A stretch of DNA of 64,000 nt, from contig CM046882.1 in the NCBI GenBank assembly GCA_025667525.1, forward strand, positions 525,786,618 to 525,850,617, in the 5' to 3' direction. This document shows positions 45,721-55,986 of the stretch, in pieces. Every line of letters begins with the position of its first letter. Within the stretch, counting starts at the first letter, position 1. The DNA comes from Glebionis coronaria. Its lineage: Eukaryota; Streptophyta; Magnoliopsida; Asterales; Asteraceae. A model generated the notes under the pieces. That model did not search any database, was not told the DNA's origin, and saw only the letters and a program-made list of their open reading frames with translations. Made by a program: the position numbers and the translations under genes.

Positions 45721-46410
45721 TTTAAGGCGAGAAAATAACTGTTACGCCAACGAGGCCAGGATGCGACAGTTTGATAGTACATGAACTGTTACATTCATGG
45801 TTATTCATGGTTGAAAACGAGATAAGTTGACTCGCTCCACATTTGGCACTTCTTAAACAAACTGGTCCTTCACAACCACAACTCATACCAGAAAGAATTC
45901 TAAGTATGGCTCCTAGAAAACTCAATGACATAAGAAGTTCTGGTATATACCTCCATTTGCTGCAAAACTGAATAGGCTATCAGGTGAGTTTTAGTTTCTT
46001 ACGTACTTGACATAATATTTTCAAGAGCATCTTATCAAATGAAGTCGTGTCAGTATTCATTTGCTTTGTTTCCACAGGAATGTCTCGACTCATAATGTTT
46101 TGTTCAATAATAATATGGTATTCTGTTTGTCTTTTCAGCCTGCTAAGATGCTACACCAGGAGACGAGCAAATGGACTGGAGTCGCGTGTTTATATGGTTA
46201 CATGGCACCCGATATATACCTCTTGTAATTCACCATGTACTAAAACACTATACTTGAGTTTATTTATACTATTTTGGTTGGAGTTAACAGCTACACATCA
46301 GAAACCTACTATCTTGGCAGAGCTAATGCGGATTTACAGCAAGTTTGACACTGAAGGCAATAATTGGAGGGCTATGACATGGATTGCGGCATGCGAGGTA
46401 TTTGTGTAAA
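45721..46410 (+). pseudogene. Unidentified exon-like islands
   Basis: Two islands. The first (about 45722-45986) is open over parts of several frames, ends KFWYIPPFAAKLNRLSG and is followed by a GTGAG donor near 45985. The second (about 46140-46410) reads PTILAELMRIYSKFDTEG then NNWRAMTWIAAC in one frame and ends at a GT. I could not assign either to a family. They share the exon-like look and orientation of the aconitase fragments and may belong to other captured genes. Confidence 0.35.
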
Positions 46411-46724
46411 TTATAATTTCAAATTTCCGATGGTAATTGACATAAGGTGCAAGTTTTACATTCCACATCCAACTATTATCTAACTAATGTTTTACATAGT
46501 TGCGTTCTATATAATAGTAAAAAATGTAAAAATGTTGTTTCTTAAGTGCTTTATTATAGCATGTGCCTCAAATATACATGGTGTTTGTTTCTTCCTATGT
46601 TTTTTAAACAACATCTTGCATATTTTTTTCTCCATGTGATATTAGGTGTTTTAAATTTGGTTTATGAAGAATTGCATAAGGGTAGTCTTAGAAATGTACT
46701 TTACACTATAATCTCAAATGTTTT

Positions 46725-46822
46725 CTGCAATAAAGTGCAAGACAATCACGACCATTTATCTTTTAGCTGTGATTTTTCTATCAAAATATGGAGCAGATTA
46801 AAAGACTTTCAGATTGAAATGT
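46725..46822 (+). pseudogene. LINE zf-RVT scrap, plus strand
   Basis: Reads CNKVQDNHDHLSFSCDFSIK then IWSRLKDF, the latter half of a zf-RVT with the HxxxxC ligands. It converges on the minus-strand LINE fragment that begins at about 46809. Confidence 0.7.
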
Positions 46823-47870
46823 GATCCCTATCATTTTCCAGATTACACAACACACATCGATTACTAGCGAGCTCCACGCCTCGAGCGAGGAGGTTGGCAC
46901 GAGAGAGGAGACGATCCATGAAAGCTCGCCATATGGATATATTAACTTTACGTGGAACCCAGGATTTCCATATAAAATTTTGAGTTGTTTCGACTACTCT
47001 AATGGTTTTAGATTCCACCAAACATAATAAATCTTTTACCGAGAATTTTTCGGACGGATGCAAGGTCCAAACTCATCTGTCACTTTTGTCCGGAGACAAG
47101 ACTAAATTACCAATTATTCTTATCATTTTTACAAGGTCAGTAGTCGCACGACCACACGGGTTATACGGCCAAGCCCAATTACCACGCCACTCCCGTTTTC
47201 AAGGTACTAGCGATCACTAACCTTACAATCTTTATTTGTTTCTAGCATGTATAATCGAGGAAAATTTTCCATCAGCTTCTTCCCTTCCTTGCACCAAATG
47301 TCAATCCAAAAGTGTGTTTGAGAGCCGCTTGAAACCTTTTTTTATTATAGATTTTTTGAAAGGAATATCGAATAAGTCAATGTCTTTGCAGTTACTCAGA
47401 ATACTATGCCAAACCCTTGAACACACAGTAGAAGAGATGTTTGGTTCAAACCCTCCATGTGGCCCGTATATTTCTTTGATCATCTTTCACCATAAAGCAT
47501 CTTCCTCATTACATAATCTCCATTTCCATTTTCTTAATAAACTCATATTTTTATCTTTCGAATGCCCTAAACCCAATTCGCCATGTCTTTTACTTAAACA
47601 AACCTTTTGCCACTTTATCCATAAAATCTTTTTTTGATTTTCCTTGATGCCTCAAAAGAACCGCCTTCTGATAGGTTCCAGTTGTTTTAAATTTCCGACA
47701 GGTACCATCGCATTTTCTGTGACCAAATTACAAGTACCATCGCATTCTAAATTTCAGCATTGGCTTATTAAAAAGGCAAGTTATCGGAGATCTTCTAAAG
47801 CCAAATACAAAAAATTTACAACAACGTATATTTTGAAGAAACAGACATTTTGACATAATCTTACTCCTCC
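46809..47870 (-). pseudogene. LINE ORF2 C-terminal region, minus strand
   Basis: 46809-47063 reads SVKDLLCLVE, WKSWVPRKVNISIWRAFMDR and CVLCNLENDRDH (zf-RVT, CxxC...H). 47301-47483 reads MIKEIYGPHGGFEPNISSTV and LSNCKDIDL, the region before zf-RVT that contains the W-K-x-I-K-x-I-x-G signature. The material between is decayed. Target duplications were not found. Confidence 0.75.
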
Positions 47871-48239
47871 ATGGTTCCGGAGCACCTTTGAGAACCCTCT
47901 CGGTCTGCCCTGATTTCCATGACCATCTTATGAAAAGATAACGGGATAGTTCTAGGCTTCTAGCTACGAGTTAAGTTCTAGTATGCATTTTTTAATAAGT
48001 TAAAGTGATCAATGTATAGTTTTTTGCTAAATGACGATGATATTAAAAAGCCACAAGGGCGGAAAAAAAAGGTACAACATAAGACTCCGAGCTAGAGTGA
48101 AAAAAAAACAAAATACCGAAAGCAAAACAACAAAAAAGGCCTATAAAACCTATTGAGGTTTGAACTCAGCAGGAGAATGTATCCAACGATTTCATGAAAC
48201 CGGATACAAGGGCCGTGTTCGAAACTCACAATAACAAAA
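47871..48239. other. Spacer
   Basis: A short hairpin TGTATCC...GGATACA lies at about 48178-48211. No gene recognised. Confidence 0.45.
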
Positions 48240-48575
48240 TTCTTTGAACCACGAGAAACTTATTTTCCTTACAATAATAGTTCATCTCATCTGTTAAAGC
48301 CGCATGACTAATTTTGTTTCTCCAATTCTATGTATGTCAAATGATTATTAAACAAATTCCATCAAAAGCTCTATTCGCCCATTTGTCTTTTTGAAACTCG
48401 AGACCCCATGAGGATGTCAGACAACGAGTGGATCCTCACTAGCTCTAAATTTTGACTCAAAGACTGTTAACTCTAGGGCGGGAGAGCAAACAATGTTCCA
48501 TATGTTCATCAACAAACTCACAAAAAGTACATTAAGTAGAGAGGAGTTGAACTTCATGTTGCATCAAATTTATAT
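48240..48575 (-). pseudogene. LINE ORF2 C-terminal scrap, minus strand
   Basis: Minus-strand reading gives CTFCEFVDEHMEHCLLSRPR with CxxC...HxxC ligands, later DKWANRAFDGICLI and NWRNKISHAALTDEM, which matches the tail of plant LINE ORF2 proteins. Several stops. It is distinct from the fragment at 46809-47870. Confidence 0.55.
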
Positions 48576-49108
48576 TGTATGGAAACAATTTAAATACACC
48601 CGTTAAATAAAAATATTTACCTTTTTTAGTTTCATATCGTAATCAGACCTTTCGTATTATTGCTTGATAGGTGTGTAAACACCCATCCTTTTACCACTTA
48701 ATTCTGGCTTAAACAAGACCAAAACACGTATTTAATATCATTTGTTTGGAATTATGCGTGGTTTTTGTGTTTATTGTGTTTTCAGAGCTAACCGGATGAA
48801 TATTAAAGAAAACATGGGATTGCACGGGTTTTATCACGGAAAAAGACTCAAGACGAAGTCTATTGTCCAAGAGATGCAAAAGATTTGAAGTCAATGGGCC
48901 TATTTGAAGATTTATCGAAGAAAAGGACCAAAGATGGAAGATTTACATATGTCAAAGAAACTCAAGTCTATTAAACGAAGAAATTAAAAGACGAGTTTAA
49001 TTTAATCGTCGACAAATCCCGAATCAGAATCGAAAACGTCAACTTTTCTGAAAAGACGAGAAGACAAGAAGAAAGGGAGATAGCCCACTCACCAACCAAC
49101 CACTAGGA

Positions 49109-49118
49109 CTATAAAAGG
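49109..49118 (+). promoter_or_regulatory. Athila LTR TATA box
   Basis: CTATAAAAGG, repeated at 58390-58399 in the 3' LTR. Confidence 0.75.
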
Positions 49119-49519
49119 ATTTTTCCTTCACACAATTAGGGAGTTAGTTTTAGTTTTTCTTTCCCAGTCCTTTCTTTGGTTCGTAGCTTCACCAACACCA
49201 TTAGGGTGTTTGGTGATTTTTCATTTTTCCTTGAATCTTGTAAGTGTTTGATCATTACTTTTGTTAACTTTTACATTAATCTTTCAATTCCAATCTTTCT
49301 ATTAATCTTGTTCATCTCCTTTTCTATTCAAAGTTTAAAAGTTCTTGTTTGATTGATTTTAACCTTGTAAAAGTTGTTGATTTAGTGTTTTTATTGTTGG
49401 GGTTTGTTACTTATGGTATTTAAATGATTATTGGTTGATTTGGTAAAACCTTTTTGAGTATTTGGGTCGATTTGATTTAAAAACGTTTTGCTTCTGCTGT
49501 TACTGTTCTTCGCCCAGAT

Positions 49520-49897
49520 TTATTCCGAATAGCATTTGGTTTCATCTCTTATTCGGAATATCATTTATTCCGAATAGCCAGTTTACTTTTTCCTTATTCG
49601 GAATATTTTATATATTCCGAATAGGGCCCTTATTCCGCATAGCAAAATTTTTCATTCCCTTATTCGGAATATTTTCATATTCCGAGTACCCTTTTTGGAT
49701 TTTCCTTTATTCGGAATATTCTATATATTCCGAATAGGACTAGTTTTCCGAATAGCTCAGTTTTTTTCGCATAGGATTGTTTTTCCGAATAGCCTGTTTT
49801 CCGAATAGAAACATTCCGCATAGAGCCAATTTATTCCGCATAGACTATCTTTCCAAATAGGGCTATTTTTCCGAGTAGGATTTTATTCCGATTAGAG
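49520..49897. repeat. Array of TTCCGAATA motifs in both orientations (5' LTR)
   Basis: About 19 copies of ATTCCGAATA or close variants (TTCCGCATAG, TTCCGAGTAG, TTCCGATTAG), of which four are in reverse-complement orientation (TATTCGGAATA). Two perfect 12-bp hairpins with 5-nt loops are formed: arms 49595-49606 / 49612-49623 and 49708-49719 / 49725-49736. A 91-codon frame across this array (49462-49737) is a by-product of the repeat and is not a gene. Confidence 0.9.
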
Positions 49898-50133
49898 CAT
49901 TTTCAGTTAGGTCAGTTTTCAGTTGCTGTTTTATTTAAATTTTTAATTCTAGTTTTACTTTTTAATTGTTTTAGTTTTAAATCTTAATGTACTTTATTCA
50001 TTTCCCTTTTTAGTAGATTAGATAACCAAACTCCTTTTTGTCACCAAGAACAATCATTCCACTTAGAGCTGTGATCAATTCGAGGAGATTCCGAGAAACG
50101 AACTTTCAAAGAGAAAAAAAATCAAGTATCAAA

Positions 50134-50148
50134 TGGCGCCGCTGCCGG
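50134..50148 (+). other. Athila primer-binding site
   Basis: TGGCGCCGCTGCCGG, two bases after the LTR end, of the type known for Athila/Tat-group gypsy elements. Confidence 0.88.
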
Positions 50149-50346
50149 CTCTTCTCGTTAAGATCAAAAGTTTTTTGTGAGAACTTGGATTTTGGGATCC
50201 GTTCCCCGTGAACGTTACTTTTTCATAAAAATTTTCAAAAACACTAAAAAATATAAAAATTTTCAAAAAAAATCCTAAAAAGTAAAAAACATAAAAACCA
50301 AAAATATTTTGCTTTGTTTTTGCCTTGTTCGTTCTTTTGCAGGTGT
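50149..50346 (+). other. Athila leader
   Basis: Short untranslated leader, A- and T-rich, ending at the gag ATG at 50347. An upstream in-frame TTG at 50314 extends the open frame but is not needed. Confidence 0.7.
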
Positions 50347-52347
50347 ATGCGCACTCGATCCACGTCTTATCAAGAGCCCGAGCCTCTCGATAACTTAGAC
50401 ATGGCTGGTGTACAAAACAACAATAACATACCACCTCCAAACAATAATAATAACAACAACAACCCACCTTTCAACAACATGAATAACAACAACAATGAGC
50501 CTCAACCGGATAATCGCCCGATGATTGAATTGCTGCAAGCTCATGTAGATGGCAACACGGATCCAATTGTCATACCTCCAATTGCCGCCAACAATTTTGA
50601 GCTAAAATCAGGCTTTATCCAGATGGTCTCCGCTCAACCATTCTTGGGACGTACCATTGATGATCCACACGACCATATCAAGAGATTCTTGCAACTAACC
50701 AACACGGTCAAGATCAATGGTGTTCCACAAGAGGTTATCAGGTTACAACTTTTTCCCTTTTCTTTAGAGGGACAAGCCCGGCATTGGCTTGCTAAGGAAC
50801 CGCCACAGAGTATTCTCTCGTGGACGGATTTGGAGACTAAGCTTATAAATTACTTTTTCCCACCCTCTCGTACTACCGCTTTGCGGAATGAAATCATAAA
50901 TTTTGAACAAAAGTACGATGAGTCGTTCAGTGAATCTTGGGATCGCTTTAAAGATCTTTTAAGAAAATGCCCACAACATGGTTTTACCAAAGTACATCAA
51001 ATTAATACTTTTTACAATGGTTTAAACATGAGTGACCAAGATTCACTAAACAGTGCCTCGGGGGGTAATCTTTTGGCTAAGACTTCCAATGCTGCTTGGG
51101 ATATCATTGAGAATAAGTCTCGTGTGCAAACCAAGAGTGTTCGGACCAATGTCGCTAGTGCTAGCACTAGTGACAGCGACAAGCGGTTGGACAAAATCAC
51201 TACGCTTCTTGAATCGCTTGTCACCCACACCGTCAGCAACAACAACAGCAACAACGCTAAAAACGCTCAAGTTAGTGCTGTCAGCCAACCTTGTGAGATA
51301 TGCGGTGGTCCTCACTCTTACACTACTTGTACTGCCACCCAAGACTACCCTGCTGAGAATGTAAATGCGGCATATGGCACCTATCCTCAACCTGCTTATC
51401 AAGCTCGACCTCAAGGTGACCGTAATTTGCTTAGCTACCGCTCCAACAACTACCTCTCACCACCCGGTTTTCCTCCTACCAACCCAAACCAACAACAAAA
51501 CCTTAATCGCCCTCCTCAACAACAACAACAACCTCGACAACCATACATACCTCCTCACAAGCAGCAACAACCACCTCAACGAAACAACCAAGTCTACCAG
51601 CAACCTGCTTATCAACCACCCGCATACAATGCTCCTCCCAACCAACCCATCGCTCTTCACCAAGAAGTGGAAACTTATATGAGGACTAACGATGTGATAG
51701 TGGGAAATCTTCAGAGAGAAGTGCTCAACTTGAAAGCAGACCTGGTCAAACAAGGGAACGATTTGAGAGCCGACATGAGAAATACGTTGGATAGCCAAAC
51801 AAATGACTTGAAAAACATGATGGCTAGTTTCTTCCAAGGTAGTCAACCCTCTTCTTCGGGTACTATTCCGAGTAACACCGTTGCGAATCCAAGAGGGGAG
51901 ATGAAAGCAATCACCACTCGCAGTGGCAAAGGTACCAAGGAACCCGAGCTTCCTATACCTCCACCGGTGATTGTGACTAAGGAGAACGAGTCACCTACTC
52001 CTATTCCTCATCCTTCTCCTTCCCCAATTTCTCCACCTCTTCCTTCTACCCCTCCTCCACACAAGGATGTGAGTGATCCTATTCTCCCAAAGCCTTCCTC
52101 TTCTTCCAATATACCTTATCCATCTAGGTTGAGGAAAGAGAAGCAAAAGAGCAAGGATGATATTCAAGTTTCGAACTTTCTTAAAATGTTCAAACAACTG
52201 AATTTCAATATCTCCTTCGCTGAGGCTCTCGCTCACATGCCTAAATATGCGAAAATGTTTAAAGATCTTCTGAGCGACAAGGAAAAGCTCCTCGATATTG
52301 CCAACACCCAACTTAATGAGAATTGCTCTGCAGTGCTCTTAAGATAA
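50347..52347 (+). CDS. gag: Athila Gag, ends at in-frame TAA
   Basis: ATG at 50347 gives 666 residues (MRTRSTSYQEPEPLDNLDMA...). An asparagine-rich N-terminus is followed by the gag core at about residues 95-230 (HIKRFLQLTNTVKINGVPQE, LEGQARHWLAKEPP, TLYNG-like FYNGLN), a CX2CX3HX4C knuckle at 316-328 (CEICGGPHSYTTC), a Q/P/N-rich segment, a helical stretch (REVLNLKADLVKQGNDLRAD) and KAITTRSGKG, which in this family directly precedes protease. The frame ends at TAA 52345-52347 and reopens in the same phase, so gag and pol were one frame. Gag assembles the particle. Confidence 0.92.
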   Translation: MRTRSTSYQEPEPLDNLDMAGVQNNNNIPPPNNNNNNNNPPFNNMNNNNNEPQPDNRPMIELLQAHVDGNTDPIVIPPIAANNFELKSGFIQMVSAQPFLGRTIDDPHDHIKRFLQLTNTVKINGVPQEVIRLQLFPFSLEGQARHWLAKEPPQSILSWTDLETKLINYFFPPSRTTALRNEIINFEQKYDESFSESWDRFKDLLRKCPQHGFTKVHQINTFYNGLNMSDQDSLNSASGGNLLAKTSNAAWDIIENKSRVQTKSVRTNVASASTSDSDKRLDKITTLLESLVTHTVSNNNSNNAKNAQVSAVSQPCEICGGPHSYTTCTATQDYPAENVNAAYGTYPQPAYQARPQGDRNLLSYRSNNYLSPPGFPPTNPNQQQNLNRPPQQQQQPRQPYIPPHKQQQPPQRNNQVYQQPAYQPPAYNAPPNQPIALHQEVETYMRTNDVIVGNLQREVLNLKADLVKQGNDLRADMRNTLDSQTNDLKNMMASFFQGSQPSSSGTIPSNTVANPRGEMKAITTRSGKGTKEPELPIPPPVIVTKENESPTPIPHPSPSPISPPLPSTPPPHKDVSDPILPKPSSSSNIPYPSRLRKEKQKSKDDIQVSNFLKMFKQLNFNISFAEALAHMPKYAKMFKDLLSDKEKLLDIANTQLNENCSAVLLR

Positions 52348-55300
52348 TTTCCAACCAAGCTTGGTGATCCGGGTCATTTCTTAATCCCTTGCAATTTCCC
52401 GGGAGTAGAGAGTTGCATGGCCCTAGCCGATCTAGGTGCCAGTATTAATCTTATGCCTCTAAGCGTTTGGAAGCAATTATCTCTCCCAGAGCTAGTCCCC
52501 ACCAAAATGACTTTGGAATTAGCTAACCGTACGGTTGCTTATCCAGTGGGGATAGCCGAAGACGTCATTGTAGGAGTCGACAAATTCACCTTTCCTGCTG
52601 ATTTTGTTGTCGTCGACTACGAGATGGACCCTCGTGTACCACTAATTGTTGGTCGTCCATTCTTGAGGACCGGTCGCACTCTCATTGATGTTGAAGCCGG
52701 TGAGCTTATCATGAGAGTGGGTGACGATAAAGTAGTCTTCAACATGGGAAAGTTGTCTAAACAGCCTTATTCATATGAGAGTGTTAATTATATTGACGTT
52801 CTTGATGAGGCTTGTGAAGAACACTTTAATGATGCTTGCAAAAGTATTCCTACCTCTCTTCCCAATGTTGAGACCATGTCCTCTATTGATTCATCATTGT
52901 CTCTATTTGGAGATAGTGATTTATTTTGGAACAATCTTGAAGATACCATGGGAGATGTGAATTTAGCTACTAATGATTCTCCCACCGATGGGGATGAAGA
53001 CATGAATTTCTTTGACAATCTTCTCACCGAAGACAATCCTTCGCCTCCATCTCCCACGGTCATTGCTATCGATACTCCGACTTCGAATACGCCTCCCGTC
53101 GAAAATCCTCCGGATTTAGAATTTAAGGAGTTGCCGCCCCATCTTGAGTATGTATTCCTTGAAGAAGAGAAGAAGTTGCCAGTCATCATTGCTAAGGACC
53201 TAAAGGAAGAAGAAAAAGCCCGACTTATCACCGTGTTGAAAGATCATAAGAAGGCTATTGATTGGAAGATTTCTGATATTCGTGGAATTGATCCTCACTT
53301 CTGCACACACAAAATTCTCATAGAGGACGACTTTAAGCCCACAATTCAAAGCCAACGAAGGGTGAATCCAAAAATACATGAAGTCATCAAAACAGAGGTT
53401 ATCAAACTTCTTGATGTGGGTATGATTTACCCTATTTCGGATTCACCATGGGTTAGTCCAATCCATTGTGTGCCAAAGAAGGGCGGAATAACCGTTGTTC
53501 CCAATGAACACAACGAGTTAATTTCTACTCGTCTCGTTACTCGGTGGAGAGTTTGTATAGACTACCGCAAACTCAATGATGCCACGAGAAAAGATCATTT
53601 CCCTCTACCTTTTATGGACCAAATGCTTGAACGATTAGCGGGTAATGAATATTACTGCTTTCTTGATGGTTTCTCGGGTTATTTCCAAATACCCATCGAT
53701 CCCCAAGATCAAGAGAAGACTACATTCACTTGTCCCTATGGCACATTTGCTTACAAAAGAATGCCTTTTGGCTTATGTAATGCGCCCGGGACTTTCCAAA
53801 GGTGCATGTTAGCTATCTTCCATGACATGGTTGAACAAACCATGGAAGTCTTCATGGATGATTTCTCGGTCTTCGGGGATTCCTTATCTTCTTGCCTTGC
53901 CAATTTAGAACGTATGCTTAAGCGGTGCGAAGACACTCGCCTTGTTCTAAATTGGGAAAAATGCCATTTCATGGTAAAAGAAGGCATCTTCCTAGGACAC
54001 AAGATCTCGAAAGCCGGTCTTGAAGTAGACCGTGCTAAAGTCGATGTTATCGCCAAGTTGCCTCCACCTTCAACCGTGAAGGGTGTGAGAAGTTTTCTGG
54101 GTCATGCGGGCTTCTACCGACGATTTATCAAAGATTTTTCTCAAATCGCTCGCCCGATGACCCACCTCTTGGAAAAAGATACTCCTTTTATCTTTTCCAA
54201 AGAGTGTCTTGAAGCCTTCAACTCGCTTAAGGATAAGCTAACTAAGGCACCCGTCTTGGTTACCCCTAATTGGGAACTTCCCTTTGAGTTGATGTGCGAT
54301 GCTAGTGATTATGCTATTGGAGCGGTTCTGGGACAAAGAGTGAACAAACACTTCCAACCGATCCATTACGCTAGCAAGACAATGACGGGGGCACAATTGC
54401 ATTATACGACAACCGAAAAAGAGCTTTTAGCTGTTGTCTATGCTTTTGAAAAATTCCGCCCCTATCTTGTCCTTTCCACCACGATTGTGTATACCGATCA
54501 TTCCGCGCTGAAGTACTTGTTGACAAAGCAAGATTCCAAACCAAGACTTCTTCGCTGGGTTTTGCTGCTCCAGGAATTTAAAATCGAAATTCGCGATAAA
54601 AAAGGAGCAGAAAACCTAGCCGCGGATCATCTCAGCAGACTTGAGGATCCTTACCAGGGGGATCATCCGAACAAAGAAATCAATGATTCTTTTCCCTTGG
54701 AGACCTTAATGTCTATAAATTCGACGTCTGATGAAACCCCGTGGTTTGCAGACTTTGCAAACTACTTGGCGGGTGGAATTCTCAAGGAAGGGTTGACGTC
54801 TCAACAAAAGAAAAAGTTCTTCACCGACATTAAGACTTACTTTTGGGACGACCCTTACCTATTCAAACAATGTGCCGACCTGATTATTCGCCGATGTGTT
54901 GATGGACCGGCAGCCTCGGAAATCCTTGATGCTTGCCACAAAGGACCCACCGGTGGTCACTTTGGTCCCAACTACACTGCCAAAAAAGTGTTTGATTTGG
55001 GATTCTTTTGGCCCACCATTTACCGTGATGCTCACGAGATGGTTAAACATTGTGATTCTTGCCAAAAACAAGGCAAGATCACACATAAAGATGAGATGCC
55101 TCAAAATTTCATACAAGAATGTGAAATCTTTGATGTATGGGGTATCGACTTTATGGGGCAATTCCCTTCTTCTAAAGGAAACAAATACATCCTTGTAGCC
55201 GTTGACTACGTTTCAAAGTGGGTTGAAGCCAAAGCTTTACCCACTAATGACGCAAGGGTGGTTTGTAACTTTTTGAAATCTCTATTCGCTAGATTCGGTG

Positions 55301-55986
55301 TGCCTCGTGCCATTATTAGTGATCGTGGGACTCATTTTTGCAATGACCAATTTGCTAGAGTCATGGCTAAGTACGGTGTAAATCATCGTCTTTCCACAGC
55401 CTACCACCCACAAACTAATGGCCAGGCTGAAATATCCAACCGAGGATTAAAGCGAATTCTGGAAAGAACCGTGGGAGAGCATCGTGCCTCATGGGCTGAT
55501 AAACTTGATGATGCTTTGTGGGCTTTCCGTACTGCTTACAAGACCCCGATCGGCTGTACGCCTTATCGTCTTGTGTACGGGAAAGCGTGCCACCTCCCCA
55601 TTGAGTTGGAGCACAAGGCTTACTGGGCCTTGAAGTGGGCCAATTTTGATATCAACAAAGCCGGTGACCTACGCAAGATCCAACTCAATGAGCTGAATGA
55701 ACTCCGTAATGAGGCTTATGAAAATTCTTTAATCTATAAGGAAAGGACTAAGCTCATTCACGACTCTAAGATTAAGAACCGAGAGTTCCATGTTGGAGAC
55801 AAAGTCTTACTTTTTAACTCTCGGTTGAAAATCTTCTCGGGCAAGCTCAAATCTCGTTGGTCTGGCCCATTCACCATTGCCCAAATTTTTCCATATGGTA
55901 CTCTCGAGCTCGCTCAACCTAATGGACCTAATTTTAAGGTGAATGACCAACGAGTGAAGTTGTACTTTGGTGAGGACACCTCTTAG
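52348..55986 (+). CDS. pol: Athila Pol: protease, RT, RNase H, integrase
   Basis: The frame is open from 52348, in phase with gag; the first ATG is 52417, leaving 1189 codons to TAG-type end TAG/TAA at 55984-55986. Protease: [14 protein letters not shown] (D-x-G-A active site near 52426), later [55 protein letters not shown], and the active site FMDD (53851-53862). RNase [38 protein letters not shown]. Integrase: zinc-binding H/H/C/C ([16 protein letters not shown]), then D-D-E in [17 protein letters not shown] and NGQAEISN. No chromodomain. All visible catalytic residues are intact. Confidence 0.93.
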   Translation, partial: FPTKLGDPGHFLIPCNFPGVESCMALADLGASINLMPLSVWKQLSLPELVPTKMTLELANRTVAYPVGIAEDVIVGVDKFTFPADFVVVDYEMDPRVPLIVGRPFLRTGRTLIDVEAGELIMRVGDDKVVFNMGKLSKQPYSYESVNYIDVLDEACEEHFNDACKSIPTSLPNVETMSSIDSSLSLFGDSDLFWNNLEDTMGDVNLATNDSPTDGDEDMNFFDNLLTEDNPSPPSPTVIAIDTPTSNTPPVENPPDLEFKELPPHLEYVFLEEEKKLPVIIAKDLKEEEKARLITVLKDHKKAIDWKISDIRGIDPHFCTHKILIEDDFKPTIQSQRRVNPKIHEVIKTEVIKLLDVGMIYPISDSPWVSPIHCVPKKGGITVVPNEHNELISTRLVTRWRVCIDYRKLNDATRKDHFPLPFMDQMLERLAGNEYYCFLDGFSGYFQIPIDPQDQEKTTFTCPYGTFAYKRMPFGLCNAPGTFQRCMLAIFHDMVEQTMEVFMDDFSVFGDSLSSCLANLERMLKRCEDTRLVLNWEKCHFMVKEGIFLGHKISKAGLEVDRAKVDVIAKLPPPSTVKGVRSFLGHAGFYRRFIKDFSQIARPMTHLLEKDTPFIFSKECLEAFNSLKDKLTKAPVLVTPNWELPFELMCDASDYAIGAVLGQRVNKHFQPIHYASKTMTGAQLHYTTTEKELLAVVYAFEKFRPYLVLSTTIVYTDHSALKYLLTKQDSKPRLLRWVLLLQEFKIEIRDKKGAENLAADHLSRLEDPYQGDHPNKEINDSFPLETLMSINSTSDETPWFADFANYLAGGILKEGLTSQQKKKFFTDIKTYFWDDPYLFKQCADLIIRRCVDGPAASEILDACHKGPTGGHFGPNYTAKKVFDLGFFWPTIYRDAHEMVKHCDSCQKQGKITHKDEMPQNFIQECEIFDVWGIDFMGQFPSSKGNKYILVAVDYVSKWVEAKALPTNDARVVCNFLKSLFARFGVPRAIISDRGTHFCNDQFARVMAKYGVNHRLSTAYHPQTNGQAEISNRGLKRILERTVGEHRASWADKLDDALWAFRTAYKTPIGCTPYRLVYGKACHLPIELEHKAYWALKWANFDINKAGDLRKIQLNELNELRNEAYENSLIYKERTKLIHDSKIKNREFHVGDKVLLFNSRLKIFSGKLKSRWSGPFTIAQIFPYGTLELAQPNGPNFKVNDQRVKLYFGEDTS

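Larger units (their letters stand above)
48665..50131 (+). repeat. Athila 5' LTR
   Basis: Direct repeat of 57946-59427. It contains a CTATAAAAGG TATA box at 49109-49118, placing transcription start shortly after, so the TTCCGAATA array lies in the transcribed R-U5 part. Confidence 0.97.

Noticed and set aside
46140..46240. A YGYMAPD stretch resembling a plant receptor-kinase subdomain VIII
   Set aside because: No other kinase subdomains lie around it and the match is seven residues in a frame that soon stops; chance is the simpler reading.
46725..47870. Twin-primed inversion of a single LINE at the 46.82 kb junction
   Set aside because: Twin priming gives halves that diverge from the junction; here the two zf-RVT halves converge and share overlapping parts of the domain.
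42117..48660. A complete Helitron with a defined 3' end
   Set aside because: I searched the right side for a hairpin followed by CTRR and T and found none convincing, so only the 5' end is reported as a candidate.
49462..49737. A 91-codon open frame in the Athila 5' LTR (and its copy at 58743-59018)
   Set aside because: It is a translation of the repeated TTCCGAATA array (recurrent IPNS, FGIF and YSEY units) and sits in the LTR, so it is a by-product of the repeat.
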